A stretch of 64,000 nucleotides of DNA from Aliirhizobium wenxiniae (lineage in GTDB: Bacteria; Pseudomonadota; Alphaproteobacteria; Rhizobiales; Rhizobiaceae): the NCBI RefSeq assembly GCF_014201355.1, contig NZ_JACHEG010000002.1, positions 1,364,001 to 1,428,000 of the forward strand. The letters run 5' to 3'. The notes under the pieces were generated by a model. The model searched no databases and was not told where the DNA came from. It saw only the letters and a list, made by a program, of their open reading frames with translations. Below are positions 58,101-64,000 of the stretch, piece after piece (within the stretch, counting starts at the first letter, position 1; the number at the start of each line of letters is the position of its first letter). A program made the position numbers and the translations under genes.

Positions 58101-58123
58101 CGTGGCACAGGATCGGCGTCCAT
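55103..58123 (-). CDS. polA: DNA polymerase I
   Basis: 1006 residues. Domains: 5' nuclease (residues about 13-310, FLVDGSGFIFRAFHALPP, VSSDKDLMQLV, GDSVDNVPGIPGIGPKTA); an Ala/Asp-rich linker; a 3'-5' exonuclease with an intact DTETNSLDP; and the polymerase (ADYSQIELRVLAHVA, RRRAKAINFGIIYGIS, LLQVHDELIFEV). It fills gaps and removes Okazaki primers. It is about 80 residues longer than the E. coli enzyme, largely because of the linker. The ATG at 58123 has GAGAAG upstream; ATGs at 58093 and 58087 are alternatives. Confidence 0.97.
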   Translation of the reverse strand: MDADPVPRYFMPMKKGDHLFLVDGSGFIFRAFHALPPLTRKTDGLPVGAVSGFCNMLWKLLTDARDTSVGVTPTHFAVIFDYSSKTFRKDLYDAYKANRSAPPEELVPQFGLIRQATRAFNLPCIETEGFEADDIIATYARQAEATGADVTIVSSDKDLMQLVTPMVHMYDSMKDKQIGIPEVVEKWGVPPEKMIDLQALVGDSVDNVPGIPGIGPKTAAQLLEEFGDLDTLLARAGEIKQVKRRENIIANADMARLSRQLVELRTDVPLELDLDALFLEPQDGPKLVAFLKAMEFGTLTRRVATACECDANAIEPALIEVEWGADARGPDLDAGTAVDTGEAAADAPASPAKTAVAKGTDGATPSDLADARIAAFANTRIDTTKYVTIRDVEVLDDWIKAARETGLVGFDTETNSLDPMQTELVGFSLAIADNSDNPSGLDVRAAYVPLTHKTGVGDLLGGGMAENQLSTRDALDRLKPLLEDPSVLKVAQNLKFDYLVMKRHGITVKGYDDTMLMSYVLDAGKTTHGMDTLSERWLNHKPIAFKDVAGSGKSGVTFDFVDIDRATTYAAEDADVTLRLWMVLKPQLAAMGLTRIYERLERPLVEVLARMEERGISIDRQILSRLSGELAQKAAAFEDEIYALAGEKFTIGSPKQLGDILFGKMGLPGGSKTKTGQWSTSAQVLEDLAAEGAELPRKIVDWRQLTKLKSTYTDALPGYVHPETKRVHTSYSLASTTTGRLSSSEPNLQNIPVRTAEGRKIRTAFIASPGHKLLSADYSQIELRVLAHVADIPQLRQAFEDGVDIHAMTASEMFGVPVEGMPSEVRRRAKAINFGIIYGISAFGLANQLSIERSEASDYIKKYFERFPGIRDYMDSTKTFAREHGYVETIFGRRAHYPEIKSSNPSMRAFNERAAINAPIQGSAADIIRRAMVKMEPVLAEAGLGERVRMLLQVHDELIFEVEDADVEKAMPIIVSTMEQAAMPAISMKVPLKVDARAASNWDEAH

Positions 58124-58189
58124 GAAAACTTCTCGGGAACCAAGCTAGCAGACCTTGGCCTACCTTACCGAATTGTAATCCAGCTTTCC

Positions 58190-58218
58190 CTTGAAAAGCC
58201 GCAATCCGCCCCTCATTT
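58190..58218 (+). promoter_or_regulatory. Candidate sigma-70 promoter of the small RNA
   Basis: CTTGAA at 58190-58195, a 17-base spacer, then TCATTT at 58213-58218. The -35 resembles the rhizobial CTTGAC; the -10 is weak. Transcription would begin near 58225, giving an RNA of about 145 bases up to the terminator. Confidence 0.4.
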
Positions 58219-58224
58219 CAGGAT

Positions 58225-58368
58225 TACCGGCGATTGTAACGCCGCAGTCTGGCAGAAGGCCCGTCCCCCGCCTCACCAGACCGGACAAAGGCCTACCCCC
58301 CTCTCCGGGTCTTTGTCCTGCTATAAGAAACGCCGCGGCTGTCCCCCTCCCAGCCGTGGCGTTTTTAT
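58225..58368 (+). ncRNA. Trans-acting small RNA, alpha-r7 (Smr7C) type
   Basis: This lies between polA and marR on the plus strand, the place I recall for the alpha-r7 family (Smr7C in Sinorhizobium meliloti, about 150 bases). Three hairpins are visible. The first is GTCTGG/CCAGAC (58247-58252 with 58276-58281). The second is GGACAAAG/CTTTGTCC (58283-58290 with 58311-58318), with a CU-rich loop. The third is a GC-rich terminator stem. C/U-rich single-stranded loops (CCCCCCUCUCC, UCCCCCUCC) fit an RNA that pairs with ribosome-binding sites. No convincing protein frame covers it. Family identity rests on position, length and structure, not on an alignment. Confidence 0.72.
58329..58368 (+). terminator. 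Rho-independent terminator of the small RNA
   Basis: AACGCCGCGGCTG (58329-58341) pairs with CAGCCGTGGCGTT (58351-58363) with one mismatch, loop TCCCCCTCC, followed by a T-run and ATTT. Confidence 0.88.
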
Positions 58369-58514
58369 TTGCGCTACCTCCGGCATCGGCAACCGAATTA
58401 TCAGTGCCCATCTTGCCAACATCGCGCCTGTGCCCCAATCTCATAAAAGCATTGCCTGATATCGATTATCGTCTGCCAGCCAAGCTGGTTCCCTTGAGAA
58501 TAGTGGCGGAGGCC

Positions 58515-58946
58515 ATGGGATTCGATCGCTCGCAGTCGGCTACCTATCTGGCCGGTCAGCTCGCCAGGGTGTTTTCACGATCGCTGCAGAAGCGTGCGGC
58601 GTCACTGGGCTTTTCTCCCGGGCAGTTCCCCGTCCTGCTTGAGCTTTGGCAGGAGGATGGCCTGACCCAGAAGCAGCTTCTGGACAAGCTTGAAGTGGAG
58701 CAGGCAACGCTCGCCAATACGCTTGCCAGAATGGAGCGCGACGAGCTGATTGTGCGCACACCGCATCCAACCGACAAACGCGCCCAGATTATCACCCTGA
58801 CGGAACTCGGAAGATCGCTGGAAACCAGCGCTGTCGATGCAGCCGCCGAGGCAGACAGCGCACTGTTTTCCGGCTTCCGCTCCTTCGAGCGCGAGCTGAT
58901 GATGGAATATATGCGGCTCATCATTTGCAATAGCCGCAAGGCATGA
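58515..58946 (+). CDS. MarR family transcriptional regulator
   Basis: 143 residues. A winged helix-turn-helix core is clear: FPVLLELWQEDGLTQKQLLDKLEVEQATLANTLARMERDEL, then the wing VRTPHPTDKRAQIITLTELG (DKRA motif typical of MarR). Flanking helices serve dimerisation. The start is uncertain: ATG 58515 has GGAGG only two bases away, while GTG 58503 is in frame. MarR proteins usually respond to small phenolic or oxidative ligands and often control a neighbour; the convergent lactate permease shares no promoter region with it. Confidence 0.88.
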   Translation: MGFDRSQSATYLAGQLARVFSRSLQKRAASLGFSPGQFPVLLELWQEDGLTQKQLLDKLEVEQATLANTLARMERDELIVRTPHPTDKRAQIITLTELGRSLETSAVDAAAEADSALFSGFRSFERELMMEYMRLIICNSRKA

Positions 58947-58994
58947 CGGAAAAGACTGCCCAAACCGAAGTCCGGACAGCCTCTCCCGAAACCC

Positions 58995-60659
58995 TCAAGG
59001 CTGCACGACCATCGCCGAGAAGGGCCAGACATAGGCCTGCAACGTCACCAGCACACCAACAAGGCAGGCAAGCACAATCGAGTGCCAGAAGACGAAGCGC
59101 AGGATACTGCCCTCATGCCCGAACCAGCCCGTCGCGGTGGAGGCAACAACGATCGACTGCGCGTCGATCATCTTGCCCATTACCCCACCTGACGAGTTCG
59201 CAGCCCCCATTAGAATCGGCGAAAGGCCGAGCTGTTCGGACGTCACCTTCTGAAGGTTGCCGAACAGGATGTTCGATGCCGTGTCGGATCCAGTGAGCGC
59301 CACGCCCAACCAGCCGAGCAACGTACCGAAGAACGGATAAAAGACACCGGTCGCGGCAAAGGCGAGGCCGAGTGTGGAATCGATACCCGAGAGCCTTGTC
59401 AGCGTGCCGAGCGCCAGCATGGCCGAAATGGTGATCAGCGAATAGGCGCAGAGTTTTATGGTCCGGGCATAGGTCTTCACCATCTGCCCGGGCGTAAAGC
59501 CCATGGCGAAGCCGGAAAGAAGTGCTGCGATCAGCATTCCGGTTCCGGTGTAGGATAGCCATGTAAACGAGAAAGTTGCGGCCTCCGGCGTGGGACCGGG
59601 AGCGACAGGCGGCATCTTGGCGATCATCTTGTCGAGGCCCGGAACGGGATAGTTCCATACCGCCCATGAATTGACCGCCGACTTGAAGAAACCGGTGCCC
59701 CAGATCAAAAGGATCACGCAGACGATCACCCACGGTGTCAGTGCTGCGCGGATCTCGGCCCGCGACGGTCGCACGACCGGTCTTGCTTCCTTCAATGTGC
59801 CGTCATCGGAAATATCGTGGCCGCGCAGCTTGGGTGAGGTCCAGACCTCCTTGGGCTGCCAGACCTGCAGGAAGCCGATGAGGCATGCCATGGAGATCAG
59901 CGATGCGCCGATATCGACGATCCAGGGATTGATGTAGTTGGAAATCGCAAATTGCGAGATTGCGAAGGATGCGCCGGTCACCAGGATGGCCGGCCAGATC
60001 TGCATCATGCCCTTGCGTCCGGCAAAGACCCAGATCAGCCAGAAAGGCACCAGCACCGAGAAGAACGGCAGCTGTCTGCCGACCATGGCGCCGAGCAGAT
60101 AGGGATCGATGCCGGTGACCTGCGAAAGCCCCTGGATCGGCGTGCCGAGCGCACCATAGGCGACCGGGGCCGTATTGGCGATCAGCGACAGGCCGGATGC
60201 GGCGAGCGGCGAAAAGCCGAGGCCGATCAGGATCGCGCCGGTGACCGCCACCGGAGTGCCGAAGCCGGACGCGCCCTCGAAGAAAGCACCGAAGGCGAAG
60301 GCGATGAGCAACAATTGTATGCGGCGGTCATCAGTCACGCTGCCGATCGTCTGTTGAAGCTTCTCGAACTGCCCCTTCTCCACCGTCAGCCGGTAGAGAA
60401 AGATGACATTGAGGACGATCCAGCCGATCGGGAAAAAGCCGGTAATCGCTCCGAGAATGGTGGCGCGGATCGACATGGCTGCCGGCATGGTGAAGATGAA
60501 GATCGCAATCAGATTGGCAATGACGAGCGCGATGATGGCTGCGATATGTGCCTTCACCACATTGGTTGCGATCAGGCCGAGAAGAATGAGAACGGGAATT
60601 GCGGCGAGTATGGTGGACAGAACAGCGCTGCCCGTGGGGTCATAAACTTGATTCCACAT
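58995..60659 (-). CDS. lldP: L-lactate permease family transporter
   Basis: 554 residues with about 13-14 membrane helices; a lactate/glycolate:H+ symporter of the inner membrane. It begins MWNQVYDPTGSAVLSTILA, a standard LctP opening. FAFGAFFEGASGFGTPVAVTGAIL and GLTGSDTASNILFGNLQ-type (ALTGSDTASNILFGNLQ) segments are family signatures, as is SSGGVMGKMIDAQSIVVA. GGGAGGGG before the ATG at 60659 fixes the start. It diverges from the M20 peptidase gene across 226 bases. Confidence 0.94.
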   Translation of the reverse strand: MWNQVYDPTGSAVLSTILAAIPVLILLGLIATNVVKAHIAAIIALVIANLIAIFIFTMPAAMSIRATILGAITGFFPIGWIVLNVIFLYRLTVEKGQFEKLQQTIGSVTDDRRIQLLLIAFAFGAFFEGASGFGTPVAVTGAILIGLGFSPLAASGLSLIANTAPVAYGALGTPIQGLSQVTGIDPYLLGAMVGRQLPFFSVLVPFWLIWVFAGRKGMMQIWPAILVTGASFAISQFAISNYINPWIVDIGASLISMACLIGFLQVWQPKEVWTSPKLRGHDISDDGTLKEARPVVRPSRAEIRAALTPWVIVCVILLIWGTGFFKSAVNSWAVWNYPVPGLDKMIAKMPPVAPGPTPEAATFSFTWLSYTGTGMLIAALLSGFAMGFTPGQMVKTYARTIKLCAYSLITISAMLALGTLTRLSGIDSTLGLAFAATGVFYPFFGTLLGWLGVALTGSDTASNILFGNLQKVTSEQLGLSPILMGAANSSGGVMGKMIDAQSIVVASTATGWFGHEGSILRFVFWHSIVLACLVGVLVTLQAYVWPFSAMVVQP

Positions 60660-60885
60660 TGAAGCCCCTCCCAAGGCCGGACGAAACATTGTCCGAATTC
60701 GGAGCATATATCTCCACTTTGTCGACAGTCCAGAGTTGTACCCCTTCGACCAAAGTTGCATTGCCTCGCCGATCCTGGCGTCGACAACGGCTTTTGCCAT
60801 TGTGCCGCCCTCCCCTTGCTTGCTAACAGTTCAAGGCAAGCTGGCCGCCCGGTGTGCGCTGCCGCTCAAAAGACAAGGTGTTTCC

Positions 60886-62277
60886 ATGACCGATATTTCC
60901 GCCGTTCTCGATCGCGCCGACCAGAACCTTTCCGACAGCATTGAACGTCTCTTCTCGCTGGTCCGTATCCAGTCGATCTCGACCGACCCTGCCTACAAGG
61001 CCGAGTGCCGCAAGGCGGCCGAATGGCTGGTGACCGAGCTGAAGGGCATCGGGTTTGATGCCTCCGTGCGTGATACGGCCGGCCATCCGATGGTCGTTGC
61101 ACATCACGATGCGGCAACCGCCGATGCGCCGCACGTCCTCTTCTACGGTCACTACGACGTGCAGCCGGTCGATCCGATCGAACTTTGGGAAGACTCGCCG
61201 TTTGAGCCGAAGATCAAGGAGCTTTCGCCCGGCCGCAAGGTGCTGACCGGCCGCGGCACCGCCGACGACAAGGGCCAGCTGATGACCTTCGTCGAAGCCT
61301 GCCGCGCCTACAAGGAAATCAACGGCTCGCTGCCGATCCGCATCACCATCCTGTTCGAGGGCGAAGAAGAATCCGGTTCGCCATCGCTGAAGCCCTTCCT
61401 TGATGCGAACGCCGCCGAGCTTAAGGCCGAATTCGCTCTGGTTTGCGATACCGGCATGTGGGATGGCGATACACCGGCAATTGCAGCCGCATTGCGTGGC
61501 CTAGTCGGCGAAGAGATCGTCATCAAGGCTGCCGATCGCGACCTGCATTCCGGTCTGTTCGGCGGAGCTGCCGCCAACCCGATCCATATCCTCACCGACA
61601 TTCTCGCCGGCCTGCATGACGAGACCGGTCGCGTGACACTGGAAGGCTTTTACGAGGGCGTCGAAGAGACGCCGACCAACATCAAGGAAGGCTGGGAAAC
61701 GCTCGGCCGTAGCTCCGAGAGCTTTCTTGGCGGCGTCGGCCTTTCGATCCCGTCCGGCGAAAAAGGCCGTTCGGTTCTGGAACTGACCTGGGCGCGCCCG
61801 ACTGCGGAAGTGAACGGCATTACCGGCGGCTACACCGGCGAAGGCTTCAAGACGGTGATCGCGGCTCAGGCCTCCGCCAAGGTTTCCTTCCGCTTGGTCG
61901 GTGACCAGAACCCGGCCAAGATCCGCGAAGCGTTTCGCGCCTATGTGCGCTCGAAAATCCCCGGCGATTGCTCGGTGGAATTCCATGAACATGGCGCATC
62001 ACCTGCGATCCAGCTTTCCTATGATTCACCGGAACTGACCAAGGCAAAGGCTGCCCTGTCGGAAGAGTGGAAGAACCCGGCCGTCATCATCGGCATGGGC
62101 GGCTCGATCCCGATCGTCGGCGATTTCCAGAAGCAGCTCGGCATGGATTCGTTGCTGGTCGGCTTCGGTCTCGTGGACGACCGCATCCATTCGCCAAACG
62201 AGAAATATGATCTGAAGTCCTACCACAAGGGCATCCGCTCCTGGGCACGGATCATGACGGCTCTGGCTGCCAAGTAA
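60886..62277 (+). CDS. M20 family dipeptidase/metallopeptidase
   Basis: 463 residues. The di-zinc site is visible: YGHYDVQPVD (His, Asp), GRGTADDKGQ (bridging Asp), FEGEEESGS (catalytic and ligand Glu), CDTGMW (Asp) and a late His in DRIHSPNEKY. The dimerisation lid domain occupies about residues 195-365. The group includes carnosinase-like and Cys-Gly dipeptidases; the substrate is not readable. The ATG at 60886 follows AAGGTG. A strong terminator follows. Confidence 0.93.
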   Translation: MTDISAVLDRADQNLSDSIERLFSLVRIQSISTDPAYKAECRKAAEWLVTELKGIGFDASVRDTAGHPMVVAHHDAATADAPHVLFYGHYDVQPVDPIELWEDSPFEPKIKELSPGRKVLTGRGTADDKGQLMTFVEACRAYKEINGSLPIRITILFEGEEESGSPSLKPFLDANAAELKAEFALVCDTGMWDGDTPAIAAALRGLVGEEIVIKAADRDLHSGLFGGAAANPIHILTDILAGLHDETGRVTLEGFYEGVEETPTNIKEGWETLGRSSESFLGGVGLSIPSGEKGRSVLELTWARPTAEVNGITGGYTGEGFKTVIAAQASAKVSFRLVGDQNPAKIREAFRAYVRSKIPGDCSVEFHEHGASPAIQLSYDSPELTKAKAALSEEWKNPAVIIGMGGSIPIVGDFQKQLGMDSLLVGFGLVDDRIHSPNEKYDLKSYHKGIRSWARIMTALAAK

Positions 62278-62302
62278 GCCGAAAATTCTCCCACAAACGC
62301 AA

Positions 62303-62329
62303 AACGCCGGCTCTTCAGCCGGCGTTTTT
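62303..62329 (+). terminator. Rho-independent terminator between the M20 gene and dnaJ
   Basis: AACGCCGGCT (62303-62312) pairs perfectly with AGCCGGCGTT (62317-62326), loop CTTC, followed by a T-run on the plus strand. The minus strand gives GCGTTTTG, so it may also end the dnaJ transcript. Confidence 0.9.
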
Positions 62330-62350
62330 CAATTCCACGATCGTCTTCGA

Positions 62351-63478
62351 TCAGTTGTCGAAGAATTCCTTCATCCGGGCAAAGAAACCGGTCGATTCCG
62401 GGTTGTTCTCCTTGGAGGAGATTTCCTCGAATTCCTGCAGCAGTTCGCGCTGACGCTTGGTCAGCTTCTGCGGCGTTTCGATGCCGATCTGAATGTAGAG
62501 GTCGCCTGTCTGCGACGAGCGCAGAACCGGCATGCCCTTGCCCTTCAAACGAAACTGCTTGCCGGCCTGGGTGCCTTCCGGCACCGACACACGCGACTTC
62601 GAGCCGTCCAGCGTGCCGACATCGAACGTGCCGCCAAGCGCTGCCGTGGTCATCGAGATCGGCACGGCGCAATAAAGATCGGCTCCGTCGCGCTGGAAGA
62701 ATTCATGCGGCGTGACCGACAGGAAAATGTAGAGGTCGCCCGCCGGGCCGCCACGGGTGCCGGCTTCGCCCTCGCCCTGAAGGCGGATGCGGGTGCCGTC
62801 CTCGATGCCGGCCGGTATGTTGACCGAGAGCGAGCGTTCTTCAGTAACACGGCCCTGGCCGTGGCACTTGGTGCAGGGGTCGGTGATCGTCTGGCCGCGG
62901 CCATGACAGGTCGGGCAGGTGCGCTCGACAGAGAAGAAGCCCTGGGAAGCGCGAACGCGGCCGGAACCCTGACAGGTGCCGCAGGTCTTTGGCTGCGTGC
63001 CAGGCTTGGCGCCAGAACCGGTGCAGACGTCGCAGGTGATCGAGGTCGGAACCCGGATCTGCGCCGTCTTGCCGGAAAATGCCTCTTCCAGCGAAATTTC
63101 CATGTTGTAGCGAAGATCGGCGCCGCGTTCGCGACCGCCGGCGGAACGGCGCGCACGACCGCCGCCCATCATCTCGCCAAAGATGTCTTCGAAAATGTCG
63201 GAGAAGCCGCCGGCACCACCGCCGAAACCGCCGCCACCGCCCATGCCGCCCTGTTCGAAGGCTGCATGACCGTAACGATCATAGGCTGCGCGCTTCTGCG
63301 GGTCCTTTAGGGTTTCGTAGGCCTCGTTCAGTTCCTTGAACTTCTTTTCGGCCTCCGCGTCACCGGGATTCTTGTCCGGGTGGTATTTCATGGCCATCTT
63401 GCGGAAGGCGCTCTTCAGCTCCTTCTCGTCCGCCGATTTGGCGACGCCCAGGATTTCGTAAAAGTCTGCTTTGGCCAT
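62351..63478 (-). CDS. dnaJ: Chaperone protein DnaJ
   Basis: 375 residues, class A J-protein. The J domain has [11 protein letters not shown] (HPD motif); a Gly/Phe-rich linker (about 77-97) follows; and the zinc domain has four CxxCxGxG repeats beginning [24 protein letters not shown] and CTKCHGQG. The substrate-binding C-terminal domain is complete. It delivers unfolded clients to DnaK and stimulates its ATPase. It lies 89 bases downstream of dnaK on the same strand. Confidence 0.98.
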   Translation of the reverse strand: MAKADFYEILGVAKSADEKELKSAFRKMAMKYHPDKNPGDAEAEKKFKELNEAYETLKDPQKRAAYDRYGHAAFEQGGMGGGGGFGGGAGGFSDIFEDIFGEMMGGGRARRSAGGRERGADLRYNMEISLEEAFSGKTAQIRVPTSITCDVCTGSGAKPGTQPKTCGTCQGSGRVRASQGFFSVERTCPTCHGRGQTITDPCTKCHGQGRVTEERSLSVNIPAGIEDGTRIRLQGEGEAGTRGGPAGDLYIFLSVTPHEFFQRDGADLYCAVPISMTTAALGGTFDVGTLDGSKSRVSVPEGTQAGKQFRLKGKGMPVLRSSQTGDLYIQIGIETPQKLTKRQRELLQEFEEISSKENNPESTGFFARMKEFFDN

Positions 63479-63505
63479 TCAGGTATCCGGCTCCGGAAAC
63501 GTAGT

Positions 63506-63567
63506 CCGGCTGCACAAGGCAGCCGGAACTTTTAGTCGACTATATTGAGGCTTCCGTCAACGGAGCC
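63506..63567 (-). repeat. Hairpins in the dnaK-dnaJ intergenic region
   Basis: CCGGCTGC/GCAGCCGG (63506-63526), eight perfect pairs with a five-base loop, and an imperfect GGCTTCCG/CGGAGCC stem just after the dnaK stop (about 63549-63567). Neither has a proper T-run on the minus strand. They may stabilise dnaK mRNA or lower read-through into dnaJ. Confidence 0.45.
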
Positions 63568-64000
63568 TTAGGCCGACTTCTTGTCGTCCTTGATTTCCTC
63601 ATAGTCGGCATCGACAACACCGTCGTCCTTGCCGCCTTCGGCACCACCTTCAGCCTGCTGGGCCTCGTAGATGGCCTGGCCAAGCTTCATGGAAGCTTCC
63701 ATGAGGGTCTGCGTCTTTGCCTGGATGTCATCGGCATCCGGCTCGGAAGCTTCGACCGAGGTCTTCAGCGCAGCAATCGCATCTTCGATCGCCTTGCGGT
63801 CGGCTTCGGTGACCTTGTCGCCATACTCCTGGAGCGACTTCTCGCTGGAGTGGATCAGGCTTTCGGCCTGGTTCCTGGCTTCAACGCCTGCACGACGCTT
63901 CTTGTCGGCTTCGGCATTGGCTTCGGCGTCCTTGACCATCTTCTCGATATCGGCGTCAGAAAGACCACCGGAAGCCTGGATACGGATCTGCTGTTCCTTG
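63568..64000 (-). CDS. dnaK: Chaperone protein DnaK, C-terminal part (5' end outside window)
   Basis: Only the last 143 or so codons are inside the window. They encode the end of the substrate domain and the helical lid: [21 protein letters not shown] (the standard Dna[12 protein letters not shown] motif), a charged helical bundle, and the acidic C-terminal tail [18 protein letters not shown], matching the DnaK DAEYEEV-type co-chaperone tail. It is followed on the same strand by dnaJ, the usual dnaKJ order. Confidence 0.97.
   Translation of the reverse strand, partial: KEQQIRIQASGGLSDADIEKMVKDAEANAEADKKRRAGVEARNQAESLIHSSEKSLQEYGDKVTEADRKAIEDAIAALKTSVEASEPDADDIQAKTQTLMEASMKLGQAIYEAQQAEGGAEGGKDDGVVDADYEEIKDDKKSA

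Noticed and set aside
1..64000. Mobile elements, CRISPR arrays, tRNA and rRNA genes
   Set aside because: No transposase, integrase, regularly spaced repeats or cloverleaf-like sequence was recognised; intergenic gaps are short.

Overview
The window looks like the main chromosome of a Rhizobiaceae bacterium (Rhizobium/Agrobacterium/Neorhizobium type). Grounds: GC-rich codon use; rhizobial gene neighbourhoods (yejABEF, mepA, mgsA, glk, exporter, dapB, gpmA; and polA, small RNA, marR, lactate permease, M20 peptidase, dnaJ, dnaK); a complete carbon-phosphorus lyase cluster of the alphaproteobacterial kind; and an apparent alpha-r7 type small RNA beside polA. No phage genes, insertion sequences, CRISPR arrays, rRNA or tRNA genes were seen. 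The taxon call rests on memory of synteny, not on a search.

Layout. (1) 1-1139: end of an MFS symporter gene. (2) 1457-6453: cyoABCD, a bo3-type quinol oxidase, then a SURF1-family assembly factor. (3) 6726-10433: a 907-residue ABC exporter-like protein whose nucleotide-binding domain has lost every catalytic motif and carries a long insertion, followed by a stand-alone cyclic-nucleotide-binding protein and, convergently, a small methyltransferase. (4) 10449-25741: a glycan island with a UDP-HexNAc dehydrogenase, five glycosyltransferases, a NodB-like deacetylase and a UDP-uronate-type epimerase, interrupted by a complete oligopeptide-type ABC importer. (5) 25803-26875: a lone receiver-domain protein and a small exported glycine-zipper protein with a candidate general-stress promoter. 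(6) 26938-41354: housekeeping genes, namely pncB, a 2-hydroxyacid dehydrogenase, yejABEF (encoded as F-E-B-A on the minus strand), mepA, mgsA, glk, an MsbA-like exporter, dapB and gpmA. (7) 41428-54670: phosphonate catabolism. (8) 54801-64000: a small hypothetical gene, polA, the small RNA, a MarR regulator, L-lactate permease, M20 dipeptidase, dnaJ and the end of dnaK.

How the phosphonate genes fit together. PhnF (minus strand) diverges from phnGHI-phnJKL plus a hexapeptide acyltransferase; a palindromic candidate PhnF operator lies between them. A second unit, phnCDE1E2, a 2H phosphoesterase, phnM and phnN, starts behind a candidate Pho box. PhnCDE import the phosphonate, PhnI/G/H/L attach it to ribose triphosphate, PhnM trims it, PhnJ/K cleave the C-P bond, and PhnN finishes 5-phosphoribosyl diphosphate. 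No phnP is present; the 2H phosphoesterase may replace it.

Most unusual features: the pseudo-ATPase ABC protein with its thrice-repeated motif, and a 0.28-kb interruption between phnI and phnJ. The interruption is bounded by two copies of the phnJ start-codon context and holds a small antisense membrane-protein gene.
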